Shown in pieces: positions 26,203-34,638 of a stretch of 64,000 bases of DNA. How positions within the stretch are numbered: the first letter of the stretch is position 1; each line of letters starts with the position of its first letter. The notes under the pieces are model-generated. The model made no database searches and was not told the DNA's origin. It saw nothing but the letters and a program-made list of their open reading frames with translations. Origin of the DNA: Paenibacillus sp. MAHUQ-63 (GTDB lineage: Bacteria; Bacillota; Bacilli; Paenibacillales; NBRC-103111); contig NZ_JARADB010000003.1 of the NCBI RefSeq assembly GCF_028765165.1, positions 1,498,042 through 1,562,041 on the forward strand, read 5' to 3'. Made by a program: the position numbers and the translations under genes.

Positions 26203-27087
26203 CTACATTTTTGACTTGTCAAGCAGCTGCTGCAAATCTAGCGGCATCGGCGCATGAATCTCGAGCCGCTGCCCTGTGACGGGATGCTCGAAGGTCAGCC
26301 GCTCTCCGTGCAGCGCTTGGCGGCCGATTAGACGGGACGAGCCCCCGTACAAGGTATCCCCGGCAAGCGGATGTCCGAGATAACTCAAATGCACCCGGAT
26401 CTGATGAGTGCGGCCGGTGTCCAGCTCCAGCTCGACGAAGGCCGCATCCTTCATCTGGCGAAGCACGCGGTAGTGCGTCAATGCCTGATCGCCGCCCGGA
26501 GCGACCCTCCGCTTGCCCGCATGATGGCGGTCCTTAGCGATCGGCTTATCGATCGTTCCCTGCTTCGCCCGGAATACGCCTTGCGCTATGGCCACATAGC
26601 GTCTATCAATGCGCTTCTCGCGCATCGCTTCGTCCAACAGGACATGCGCCCATTCATTTTTGGCATATAAAACGGCTCCCGTCGTATCTTGATCAAGACG
26701 ATGAATGTGACGCACGGCGCAGGCTTGCCCTGTCGATTCGTAATAATAGGCCACGGCCGAAGCCAATGTCCCGCCTTGACCCGCTTCCGCAGGATGAACC
26801 GACATCCCCGCCGGCTTATCTACGACCAGGCAGAAGTCGTCCTCATAGAGAATTCCGATGTCGCGGTTCTCAGGCCGAAACGACGCTTCTTCCTTCGGAA
26901 ACAGATGAAGCCGGACGATACCGTCTTGAACCCGGATCAGGTTCTGTGAAGCCAGTCTCAGAAAATATTTCTTCGGAACCGGCAAGCAGGCCGCCAATTC
27001 TTCCACCGCCCCTGGCTTCAGCGGCTTCCATGCGTCATTCGGGACTTTCAATTCCAGCCATTCTCCGTTTCGTTTCCACTCGGTCAT
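26203..27087 (-). CDS. RluA family RNA pseudouridine synthase
   Basis: These enzymes isomerise uridine in rRNA or tRNA. The 294-residue product has the catalytic motif HRLDQDTTGAVLYAKN (Asp is the nucleophile) and RTHQIRVHLSYLGHPLAGD. An S4-like N-terminal region may be present. Its ATG overlaps the stop of a 37-codon gene upstream (ATGA), so the two are coupled. Target position cannot be told from sequence. Confidence 0.93.
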   Translation of the reverse strand: MTEWKRNGEWLELKVPNDAWKPLKPGAVEELAACLPVPKKYFLRLASQNLIRVQDGIVRLHLFPKEEASFRPENRDIGILYEDDFCLVVDKPAGMSVHPAEAGQGGTLASAVAYYYESTGQACAVRHIHRLDQDTTGAVLYAKNEWAHVLLDEAMREKRIDRRYVAIAQGVFRAKQGTIDKPIAKDRHHAGKRRVAPGGDQALTHYRVLRQMKDAAFVELELDTGRTHQIRVHLSYLGHPLAGDTLYGGSSRLIGRQALHGERLTFEHPVTGQRLEIHAPMPLDLQQLLDKSKM

Positions 27088-27197
27088 CGGCGCATACCTT
27101 TGCGGAACGATAGGACAATGCCTGCCAAAATAAGCAGAAACAAGAATGTTATTGCCATAAGATCTATAGGAAAATCAAAAAAGTAGTATCGTTTCAT
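27084..27197 (-). CDS. Small single-span membrane protein (37 residues)
   Basis: A short frame starting MKRYYFFDFPIDLMAIT has one membrane segment of about 20 residues and a basic C-terminus (FRKGMRR), so the C-terminus is likely cytosolic. AAGGAG lies 10 bp ahead of the ATG, and the TGA overlaps the start of the RluA-family gene. The site and coupling support a real gene. Function unknown. Confidence 0.6.
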   Translation of the reverse strand: MKRYYFFDFPIDLMAITFLFLLILAGIVLSFRKGMRR

Positions 27198-27360
27198 GAA
27201 TCTATAACTCCTTAAGGATATTGGGGACGTACACTTTATTTTAACAATTACCAATATCAATTGCATGCAAAAATATGATAATATAAATCTAGTATTGATT
27301 TTTTTCGACACTGTCACAACCGTAAGATCTCATAGAATACTAGATCGGGAGAGGAACAAC

Positions 27361-28869
27361 TTGGGTAGTTCAATCTTAGAACATTTTCGCAGTTATAGTT
27401 GGCTTAAGCGGGTGTTACTCGTTATTGCCATATGTACATTCCTTACTTCAAGCTTTTTATTTCTAACCCCGCCGGGAACATTCATTCGCGAATATTTGGC
27501 CAAAACGGTCATTACCACGCAGCATAGGGATTGGGCCTGGATCTTCGTCGGCGCTCAGCGCAGAGACCAGATGGTGCTGGAGATGCAGAACTTGACCGAA
27601 GTCAACTCGATCGAGAAGCAGGAGCTGGGTGCGGTGCAGTTCAATAAGAACCGGCCGATCGAAAGCCTGGTGAAAGTCGAAGACATTTCCGGTCAATTCT
27701 GGAAAGGCAAAAAAATGTATGTGTACGATCCGCGAACCATTCGCGTTGTGGTGCCTGCGAAACAAGGAGAAGGCGAACGCATCACCTCCATGGTTCAGCG
27801 CACGGGCGCTGTCGCAGGGGTCAATGGCGGCGGCTTTAACGATCCGGACGGACTGGGCAACGGATTCGCCCCAATTGGTGCTATTATGTCCGGCGGCGAA
27901 ATTCTTTATACCGACCAAGAGGGCAGCATTCCGCAGCATATCGTCGGTTTTACCAAAGAAGGCACGCTCATCGTCGGGAAATATTCGATTGACGAGCTGC
28001 TGAAGCTGCATGTAACGGATGCCGTTTCGTTCTATCCCCGCGTCATCGCGAACGGCAAGCCTCTGATCACGAGCGGCGACGGCGGCTGGGGACGCGCACC
28101 GCGTACAGCGGTCGGGCAGAAAGCCGACGGTACGGTCATTTTCATCGTTATCGACGGCCGCCAAACGCACAGCGTAGGCGCAACGCTCAAAGAAGTGCAG
28201 GATATGTTCCTTGCGGACGGGGTCATTAACGCAGGCTTCCTGGACGGCGGAGCTTCCTCCGAGCTTGTTTACAATGACGAATTGATTACCAAGCCTTCCA
28301 GCCGTTATGGCGAGCGCCGCTTGCCATCCGCCTTCCTTGTCTTCGATCATCCGGACCAAGTGAAAGTGGAGAACGTATGGGCAGGACTTACGACCATCGA
28401 TCCGGGCGGCGCTTACGACCACCCTGATTTCTTGAAAGAACAGGCCGAGAAGAAGGCGAATCAGCCCAAAACGACACCAACGCCTAAACCGACGTCAACA
28501 CCGTCGAACAAAGCTGAGGCCGGCAATGAATCCGGCAAGAACGGTACTGGCGGCAGCTCACAGCAGCCGTCGGATTCTGTGAAGCCAACCCAGTCGGCGA
28601 AGCCGCAAACTTCCCCGACACCTACACCGTCAACGCCGGCGGAACCGACTCAGAAACCAACACCGACACCTTCATCAACGCCGCCGCAAGATAACGGCGG
28701 AACGAATACAGGCAACGGGGGCTCCTCTGCAGGAGCTTCCGCAACGCCGAAACCGAGCGCGAACCCAACGCCGAGTCCGAATGCGAACCAAGGCGGCGGC
28801 AACAGCGGAACCGCACCGACATCACCGGGATCCGGCGCAGCAGGCGCGACGACGACGACGGCCAAATAA
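27361..28869 (+). CDS. Phosphodiester glycosidase (NAGPA-type) family protein, membrane-anchored
   Basis: NAGPA-type domains cleave GlcNAc-1-phosphodiesters; bacterial members sit at the surface and may act on wall polymers or exopolysaccharide. The 502-residue product has one N-terminal membrane segment (about 19-37), the catalytic domain (about 130-345: VNGGGFNDPDG, GWGRAPRTAVGQ, FLDGGASSELVYN) and a tail of about 150 residues rich in Pro, Thr, Ser, Gly and Asn (TPTPKPTSTPS), which looks like a wall-spanning or disordered linker. Start is TTG at 27361 with GAGAGG 6 bp before it; the ATG at 27265 lacks a site. Confidence 0.85.
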   Translation: MGSSILEHFRSYSWLKRVLLVIAICTFLTSSFLFLTPPGTFIREYLAKTVITTQHRDWAWIFVGAQRRDQMVLEMQNLTEVNSIEKQELGAVQFNKNRPIESLVKVEDISGQFWKGKKMYVYDPRTIRVVVPAKQGEGERITSMVQRTGAVAGVNGGGFNDPDGLGNGFAPIGAIMSGGEILYTDQEGSIPQHIVGFTKEGTLIVGKYSIDELLKLHVTDAVSFYPRVIANGKPLITSGDGGWGRAPRTAVGQKADGTVIFIVIDGRQTHSVGATLKEVQDMFLADGVINAGFLDGGASSELVYNDELITKPSSRYGERRLPSAFLVFDHPDQVKVENVWAGLTTIDPGGAYDHPDFLKEQAEKKANQPKTTPTPKPTSTPSNKAEAGNESGKNGTGGSSQQPSDSVKPTQSAKPQTSPTPTPSTPAEPTQKPTPTPSSTPPQDNGGTNTGNGGSSAGASATPKPSANPTPSPNANQGGGNSGTAPTSPGSGAAGATTTTAK

Positions 28870-28880
28870 GTTACATAACA

Positions 28881-28925
28881 AAAGGGAGTCCCGAAGCCAT
28901 CATCATGGCGGGGACTCCCTCTTTG
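28881..28925. terminator. Bidirectional terminator between the glycosidase gene and hemL
   Basis: Arms AAAGGGAGTCCCGAAGCCAT and ATGGCGGGGACTCCCTCTTT pair around a 4-base loop, with A/T-rich flanks on both sides. The two genes converge here. Confidence 0.9.
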
Positions 28926-28949
28926 TTATGCGCTAGGCAAGGCTGAGGC

Positions 28950-30248
28950 TTAAAGCCGCTTCAAAGCCTCGCGGTGCGCCTCAACCGTTGCCGCGATATC
29001 GTCATCCGAATGCACCGTGGAGACGAACATGCCTTCGAACTGCGACGGGGCAACCGAAACGCCCAAATCAAGCAAATGGCCGAAATAAGCGTTAAACTTC
29101 GCCAAGTCCGACGTTTTGGCCGTCTCGTAGTTCGTTACTTGCTGATCCGTGAAGAACGGGCATATCATCGAGCCTACGCGATTGATCGTGCTCGCAACGC
29201 CCAGTTCCGCTGCATTGCGCGCGAATCCGGCCTCGAGCATCGCGGATTTGCGCTCCAGCTCCTCGTATACGTTCGGCTCGCCGAGCAAAGACAGCGTTGC
29301 ATAGCCTGCTGCCATCGCCAGCGGGTTGCCTGACAAGGTGCCCGCTTGGTAGATCGGACCTGCAGGAGCCACCTGCTCCATGATGTCCAGACGGCCGCCA
29401 TAAGCCCCTACCGGCAGTCCTCCGCCGATAACCTTGCCTAAGCACGTCAAGTCCGGTGTGATGCCGTAGAGGCCTTGTGCGCAGTTCTTGTGCACGCGGA
29501 AGCCTGTCATCACTTCATCAAAAATAAGCAGCGATCCATACTGCTTCGTAATCTCGCGCAATCCTTCCAGGAACCCTGGAGCCGGCGGAACGACGCCCAT
29601 ATTTCCGGCGATCGGCTCCACGATGAGTGCGGCGATTTGCTCGCCGAATTTCTCGAAAACGAGCTGAACAGACGCCAGATCATTGTAAGGCACTGTAATC
29701 GTATTCGTCGCCACGCTGTCAGGCACCCCGGGGCTGTCAGGCAGTCCAAGCGTCGCTACGCCGGATCCCGCTTTGATCAACAAAGAATCCGCATGCCCGT
29801 GGTAGCTGCCTTCGAATTTCACGATCTTGTCGCGTTTCGTGAATCCGCGGGCCAGGCGCAGAGCGCTCATGGTGGCTTCCGTGCCGGAGTTCACCATGCG
29901 CACCATCTCGATGGACGGTACGCGCTCGATGACTAGCTCCGCCATCTGCGTCTCCAGAAGCGTCGGCGCACCGAAGCTTGTCCCCTTCTCCGCGGTCGCC
30001 TTAATCGCTTCCAGCACGACGGGATGAGCATGCCCTACGATAAGCGGGCCCCAGGACCCGACGTAATCAATGAAGGTGTTGCCGTCAATATCCGTGACGC
30101 GGGAACCCAAACCTTTGTCCATGAACAAAGGGGTAAGCCCTACGGATTTGAAAGCGCGAACGGGCGAGTTGACTCCCCCGGGAATGATTTTCTTGGATGC
30201 CTGGAAGGCAGCCGCTGAGCGCGTGTCGATTCTGCTCGAATTTGCCAT
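28950..30248 (-). CDS. hemL: Glutamate-1-semialdehyde 2,1-aminomutase
   Basis: HemL makes 5-aminolevulinate from glutamate semialdehyde supplied by HemA. The 432-residue product is a class III aminotransferase fold with the PLP lysine in CLGKVIGGGLPVGAYGG and the substrate-binding SGTEATMSALRLAR. The start has GGGGGT about 8 bp upstream. Unlike Bacillus, it is separated from the hemA-hemB cluster by a Crp/Fnr gene and hemEHY and has its own upstream region shared with that regulator. Confidence 0.97.
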   Translation of the reverse strand: MANSSRIDTRSAAAFQASKKIIPGGVNSPVRAFKSVGLTPLFMDKGLGSRVTDIDGNTFIDYVGSWGPLIVGHAHPVVLEAIKATAEKGTSFGAPTLLETQMAELVIERVPSIEMVRMVNSGTEATMSALRLARGFTKRDKIVKFEGSYHGHADSLLIKAGSGVATLGLPDSPGVPDSVATNTITVPYNDLASVQLVFEKFGEQIAALIVEPIAGNMGVVPPAPGFLEGLREITKQYGSLLIFDEVMTGFRVHKNCAQGLYGITPDLTCLGKVIGGGLPVGAYGGRLDIMEQVAPAGPIYQAGTLSGNPLAMAAGYATLSLLGEPNVYEELERKSAMLEAGFARNAAELGVASTINRVGSMICPFFTDQQVTNYETAKTSDLAKFNAYFGHLLDLGVSVAPSQFEGMFVSTVHSDDDIAATVEAHREALKRL

Positions 30249-30273
30249 AATTTCATACCCCCAATAAGCTTTC

Positions 30274-30296
30274 TATGATAAAATGTCGACATCATA
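30274..30296. promoter_or_regulatory. Dyad between hemL and the Crp/Fnr gene
   Basis: A perfect 10-bp palindrome ATGTCGACAT (30283-30292) is nested in a wider TATGAT...ATCATA arrangement, in the 73-bp divergent region. It lies near a TATGATAAAAT-like -10 on the plus strand. It could be the site of the divergent regulator, though it does not resemble the classic TGTGA-N6-TCACA box. Confidence 0.4.
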
Positions 30297-30321
30297 CTAT
30301 TTGAAAAAGGCGGTACCGATC

Positions 30322-30981
30322 ATGCTTGAATTTATCAAAAAAGTACCTTTGTTCGCGCAGCTGAACGAAGCTCAGCTTGATGCGCTTACGCAAATCTGCA
30401 CGAGACGTTCCTATAAAGCCGGTACGGTGCTGTTCGCCGAGAAAGAGATCGGCAGCGTGTTTTACGTCGTCGTCAGCGGATCGGTCAAAATCTTCACGAC
30501 CGGCAGCTCCGGCGAGGAGAAAATATTGTCGATCTGTAAGTCCGGCGAAAGCTTCGGCGAATTATCGTTGATCGACGGCAAGCCGCGTTCGGCTTCAGCC
30601 CAAACGTTGGAGGAGTGCGTGCTGCTCTCCATGACGGCGCAAAACTTCCTTGACCTGCTGCGCAGCCATTTCGACATTACGCTCGGCATCATGAAGGAGC
30701 TTGGCAACCGTCTGCGCGATACGAACCAGCAGGTCTACGATTTGACCTTCCTCGATGCAAGAACGCGCGTGATCAAGAGCCTGATCACAATGGCCAACAA
30801 GCACGGCATCCGCAACGGAAATACGATCACGATTAAGCTTGTGCTGAATTTCGATGAAATCTCCCAGCTGGCCGGTGTCCAGAAGGTGACCCTCATGCAG
30901 GTCGTCCGCGATTTGGAGGAGAAACGAATTTTGGCCATCTCCCCGTCTGACTTCAAACTGGATCTGGCCAAGCTTCGTTAA
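30322..30981 (+). CDS. Crp/Fnr family transcriptional regulator
   Basis: A 219-residue regulator with an N-terminal cyclic-nucleotide-type beta-barrel (about 1-120: FGELSLIDGKPRSASAQTLEE), a long dimer helix and a C-terminal winged helix (DEISQLAGVQKVTLMQVVRDLEEKRI). There is no N-terminal cysteine cluster, so it is not an Fe-S Fnr of the E. coli kind. ATG at 30322 has AAGGCGG 8 bp upstream; the longer frame from 30283 would start inside the palindrome. It converges on hemY (their stop codons share TTAA at 30978-30981) and diverges from hemL, which suggests a heme or redox-linked role. Confidence 0.88.
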   Translation: MLEFIKKVPLFAQLNEAQLDALTQICTRRSYKAGTVLFAEKEIGSVFYVVVSGSVKIFTTGSSGEEKILSICKSGESFGELSLIDGKPRSASAQTLEECVLLSMTAQNFLDLLRSHFDITLGIMKELGNRLRDTNQQVYDLTFLDARTRVIKSLITMANKHGIRNGNTITIKLVLNFDEISQLAGVQKVTLMQVVRDLEEKRILAISPSDFKLDLAKLR

Positions 30982-32432
30982 ACCGTTACAGCTCCTTCGC
31001 GAGCAGCGGTAGGGATTTGGTCGGCCAGCTGCCATGCGGCTTCTTTGCCCTGCCGGATACAGTCTGGAAGGCCGACGCCATGGAAGCCCGCACCCGTAAC
31101 GAGCACGTTCGGCATCGCTGCCGCAAGCTCCTCCCGGAAAGCTGCAACCTTCTCCAGATGTCCGACCGGGTATTGAGGCATGGAATGCATCAATCGGGTG
31201 ACCTCCGCGAATCGGGGCTCTGCGGTCAACCCGAGCAGCTGCTTGAGATCGTGCCGCGCCTTGGCGATCAACTGTTCGTCCGACCAAGCCGGCCACTCCT
31301 GTTCTCCGGACCGCCCGATATAGCATCTGAGCAGCACTTTGCCTTCCGGAGCCGTATGCAGCCACTTCGCCGAAGTCAGCGTGCATGCCGTAATCGTACT
31401 TCCTTCGGTTCTCGGAACGAGAAAGCCCGAAGCATCGAGCTCGAACGGAATGTCTTGACGGTCGAACGCCATGATGACATTCGCTACGGAGATATAATCG
31501 ATGCGCTCCAGTTCCTTGGCAGCCGGCAGATCGGCCAGCATCCGGGCCGCCTGAAACGTAGGCGAAGTCACAATAACCCCGTCAACGATTTCGCTGTGCC
31601 CATCCTCGAAAATCACTTCCGATTGCGCTCCCGACTTGCGCACCGAAGCAACCCCAGTACCCGTACGCAAATCCGCAGATTCCAGTGCATGAACCAGACG
31701 GTCTACCATCGTTTGCAGCCCTTTTTTGAACGTAACGAACACCGAATGCCTAACGGCGGCAGGCAGGTGCGCCGTTTCTTCGGTCACGTTCTTGCGGCTC
31801 GCCATCATGCCGAGTATCAAGCTTCGGTTCTTCTGTTCCATCATGCGAAACTGCGGGAACGTCGATTTCAAGCTGAGCCGGAACGTATCGCCGGCATAAA
31901 TCCCGGCGAGCAAAGGCTCGACGATGCGTTCCAGCACTTCCTTCCCTAACCTCCGCTCCAGGAAATGACCCAGCGATTCGTCCGCCGTCATCTCCCGCTT
32001 CGGCAGAATGAGATCGAGGGCCGCCCGCATTTTGCCCATCGGAGAAATCAGTCCGGTCTTCATGAAGGGCGTCATCTGCGTCGGTATCCCAAGCACGAGA
32101 CCCGGCGGCATCCGGTGCAGCTTGCCTTGGCGGACAATGTACGTTTTCTTGGCCTTGGGATTCGTACCTGTCAGCTCGTTCTCAATGCCGAGGTCGTAAG
32201 CCAAGTCGATGATAGGGCGCTTCCTGGCCAGGAATGAATCCGGCCCTTTCTCAATGACGAAGCCTTCCTTCTCCAGTGTCCGGATCTTTCCGCCGAATGA
32301 CGGAGACTTCTCGACGACCGAGAGGCGGAACGGCTTTCCTTCCGACTCCAACCGTTTCTTCAAGTAGTACGCGGCGCTAAGTCCGGTAATCCCCCCGCCA
32401 ATAATCATGTAATGAGGAATGGGGGCACTCAT
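30978..32432 (-). CDS. hemY: Coproporphyrinogen/protoporphyrinogen oxidase HemY (HemG-type FAD enzyme)
   Basis: In Gram-positives this FAD enzyme oxidises coproporphyrinogen III to coproporphyrin III. The 484-residue product has the dinucleotide-binding motif MIIGGGITGLSAAYYL, the VVEKSPSFGGKIRT segment, and a C-terminal FAD-contact region (VLVTGAGFHGVGLPDCI). The ATG at 32432 overlaps the hemH stop (ATGA), giving tight coupling. It ends head-to-head with the Crp/Fnr gene. Confidence 0.95.
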   Translation of the reverse strand: MSAPIPHYMIIGGGITGLSAAYYLKKRLESEGKPFRLSVVEKSPSFGGKIRTLEKEGFVIEKGPDSFLARKRPIIDLAYDLGIENELTGTNPKAKKTYIVRQGKLHRMPPGLVLGIPTQMTPFMKTGLISPMGKMRAALDLILPKREMTADESLGHFLERRLGKEVLERIVEPLLAGIYAGDTFRLSLKSTFPQFRMMEQKNRSLILGMMASRKNVTEETAHLPAAVRHSVFVTFKKGLQTMVDRLVHALESADLRTGTGVASVRKSGAQSEVIFEDGHSEIVDGVIVTSPTFQAARMLADLPAAKELERIDYISVANVIMAFDRQDIPFELDASGFLVPRTEGSTITACTLTSAKWLHTAPEGKVLLRCYIGRSGEQEWPAWSDEQLIAKARHDLKQLLGLTAEPRFAEVTRLMHSMPQYPVGHLEKVAAFREELAAAMPNVLVTGAGFHGVGLPDCIRQGKEAAWQLADQIPTAAREGAVTV

Positions 32433-33376
32433 GACGCACCGTTCGTCTCTTGCCATTTCTTATGAACGACATCGCTCAGCGTTTGCATATAGAGGGGATC
32501 GGTATTCAGCGATTCGGTTCTTTCCAGGTGAAGTCCAAGCTCCTTAGCCAAAGCTTGCGCTTCAATATCGATGTCGTAAAGCACTTCAAGATGATCGGAT
32601 ACGAAACCGATCGGGCATAGCAGAACGTTCTTCACGCCTTCTTCCTTGCGGATTTGCTGCAGCACATCGAGAATGTCGGGACCGAGCCACGGCATGGCCG
32701 TTTGCCCTGCGCTCTGCCAGCCGAACTGCCAATTCGTCAAGCCGACGCGATCGGCAATGGCTTTCGATGTTGCCAGCAGTTGATCCGGGTACGGATCTTT
32801 CATCTCGAGAATTTTCTCAGGCAGAGAATGCGCCGTGAAAATAACCCGAATGTCCGCTCGCTGCGCATCCGTGAATTTCACCAGCGCATTCTCCACCCGC
32901 GTGCTTAGAGCTTCTACCAGCTTGGGGTGCAGATGGTAGTCCAGCACGAAGCTGATGGACAGCCCCTGCTCCTCGGCCTTTTCCTTCGCTCTCTTGACAT
33001 AGCCACCGACGCTCATCGTCGAGTAATGCGGAGCGAGTACGACGCCTACAGCTTCTGTAATGCCGTCCTTCACCATCTGCTCGACGCCGTCTTCAACGTA
33101 AGGCTGCGCATGCTTCAAGCCTTGATAGCATACGAATTCCACTTCCGGATGCTCGCTGCGCAGCGTATCCTCCAGACCTTGAACCTGCTTGTTCGTATTC
33201 TCCCGCAGCGGGAAGAACCCGCCCACGATGGCCTCATAGCGTGCCGTCAATTCATGCAGCTGCTCGGGAGTCGGCGGGTGACCGCGTCTAATATGCGTAT
33301 AATAGGCTTCGACTTGATCCAGACTTTCCGGGGTCCCGTAGGACATGACTAAAACACCGATTCGACGTTTGGTCAT
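32429..33376 (-). CDS. hemH: Ferrochelatase HemH (coproporphyrin type)
   Basis: HemH inserts iron into the porphyrin; with HemY of this type the substrate should be coproporphyrin III. The 315-residue product starts MTKRRIGVLVMSYGTPES and has FTAHSLPEKILEMKDPYP with the metal-site histidine, and GFVSDHLEVLYDID with the conserved glutamate. The ATG at 33376 overlaps the end of hemE. No C-terminal Cys cluster is seen. Confidence 0.95.
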   Translation of the reverse strand: MTKRRIGVLVMSYGTPESLDQVEAYYTHIRRGHPPTPEQLHELTARYEAIVGGFFPLRENTNKQVQGLEDTLRSEHPEVEFVCYQGLKHAQPYVEDGVEQMVKDGITEAVGVVLAPHYSTMSVGGYVKRAKEKAEEQGLSISFVLDYHLHPKLVEALSTRVENALVKFTDAQRADIRVIFTAHSLPEKILEMKDPYPDQLLATSKAIADRVGLTNWQFGWQSAGQTAMPWLGPDILDVLQQIRKEEGVKNVLLCPIGFVSDHLEVLYDIDIEAQALAKELGLHLERTESLNTDPLYMQTLSDVVHKKWQETNGAS

Positions 33377-33377
33377 C

Positions 33378-34442
33378 CTAAACACCACTCTTTTCTGCTT
33401 GTTGAGTTAATACGGAATGTGAATACTCATGGATGTAGGCGGTGAGCTCTTTCAGCTTCTCCAAGGAAGCTTCCGGGAACAGTCCGTGCCCCAGATTGAA
33501 AATATACCCGGGCTTCTTCATGCCTTCATCCATTATCGCCTTCGCTTGCGCTTGAATCACAGACATCGGAGCCGTAAGTACATAAGGGTCCAGGTTGCCT
33601 TGCACGGCGAAGCGGTCGCCGACGCGCTCACGGCCCACTGAAATGGGAATACGCCAATCCAAACCGATGACATCCGCTTGCAGATGGGTCAAGTAAGGAA
33701 GCAGCTCGCCTGAGCTGACGCCCGGGAAATAAATTTTGGGCTCTTTCAAATGCGACAGCTCTTGGAAGATGCGTTCCATCGTCGGCAGCACGTACACCTG
33801 GAAGTCGGCAGGCGAAAGCGCGCCCACCCAGCTGTCGAACACCTGAACCGCTTTGGCGCCTGCTGCGATATGGGCTTTCAAATAAGTGATGACCATATCC
33901 CCGAGTTTGTCCATAAGGGCAAACCAAACCGCAGGCTCGGCATACATGAGCCCTTTCGTACGGATATAGCTTTTGGAAGGCCTTCCTTCGATCAAATAAG
34001 AGGCTATCGTGAACGGAGCACCCGCGAATGAAATGAGCGGAACCTCCAGCTCTCTGTCCAAAATGCGAATCGTCTCGATGATATGGGATAAGTCCTTATC
34101 CACATCAATCGGCCGCAGTCGTTCGACGTCTTGCGCCGTACGCACCGGCGTATGAATGACCGGCCCGACGTCTTTCACGATATCGAAATCGACACCTAGC
34201 GAAGCAACCGGATTCATAATATCGGAATATAAAATCGCCGCATCCACACCAAGCTTCTTAATCGGCATCAGGGTGACTTCGGCAGCTAGTTCGGGTTGTT
34301 TGCAAATTTCGAGCAGCGAATACTTTTCTTTAATTTTGCGGTAATCCGGATCGTATCTTCCAGCTTGACGCATATACCAGACCGGGAGCGTATCTACTTG
34401 CTCCTTGCGGCATGCTTTAATAAAATTGTCGTTGTAGCTCAT
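33378..34442 (-). CDS. hemE: Uroporphyrinogen decarboxylase
   Basis: HemE converts uroporphyrinogen III to coproporphyrinogen III. The 354-residue product has the signature PVWYMRQAGRYDPDYR and the catalytic region LGVDAAILYSDIMNP. ATG at 34442 follows GGAAGG at 6 bp, so the longer frame from 34466 is not used. It heads the hemE-hemH-hemY set, which has its own putative promoter. Confidence 0.97.
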   Translation of the reverse strand: MSYNDNFIKACRKEQVDTLPVWYMRQAGRYDPDYRKIKEKYSLLEICKQPELAAEVTLMPIKKLGVDAAILYSDIMNPVASLGVDFDIVKDVGPVIHTPVRTAQDVERLRPIDVDKDLSHIIETIRILDRELEVPLISFAGAPFTIASYLIEGRPSKSYIRTKGLMYAEPAVWFALMDKLGDMVITYLKAHIAAGAKAVQVFDSWVGALSPADFQVYVLPTMERIFQELSHLKEPKIYFPGVSSGELLPYLTHLQADVIGLDWRIPISVGRERVGDRFAVQGNLDPYVLTAPMSVIQAQAKAIMDEGMKKPGYIFNLGHGLFPEASLEKLKELTAYIHEYSHSVLTQQAEKSGV

Positions 34443-34489
34443 GAGGCACCTTCCTCTGGTTTCCATCTATTCTCATCCATTATGCCCTA

Positions 34490-34524
34490 ATTATACCCCT
34501 GTCACAACCGACGTAAGCTTACGT
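34490..34524 (-). promoter_or_regulatory. hemE promoter -10 with a 14-bp palindrome over the -35
   Basis: A perfect TATAAT (34490-34495) stands 48 bp before hemE. The place of the -35 (34513-34518) has no good match but is covered by the perfect palindrome ACGTAAGCTTACGT (34511-34524). A promoter without a -35 box and with a palindrome there suggests regulator-dependent activity. Confidence 0.5.
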
Positions 34525-34542
34525 TTTGCGACAAATGTATGA

Positions 34543-34629
34543 CAAAAGAACCATCCCGCAACTAGCTGCACAGCGGTTCAATTTCCTCGGGAAACTGCGC
34601 GGCTGGCCTTCTAGGGTGAATGGTTCTTC
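34543..34629 (-). other. Structured element between hemB and hemE
   Basis: Outer arms AAGAACCAT and ATGGTTCTT enclose about 65 nt with an inner stem CAGTTTCC-CGA-GGAAATTG and further GC-rich pairing, starting about 9 bp after hemB. Only TTTT follows, so it may be an inefficient terminator, an attenuator or a processing site that lowers hemEHY relative to hemA-hemB. Confidence 0.5.
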
Positions 34630-34638
34630 ATATCCAAT

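Noticed and set aside
27463..28422. 319-codon frame opposite the glycosidase gene, and similar long frames opposite hemY (31017-31949) and hemC (37427-38341)
   Set aside because: All lie wholly or mostly opposite well-supported genes and show no conserved motif.
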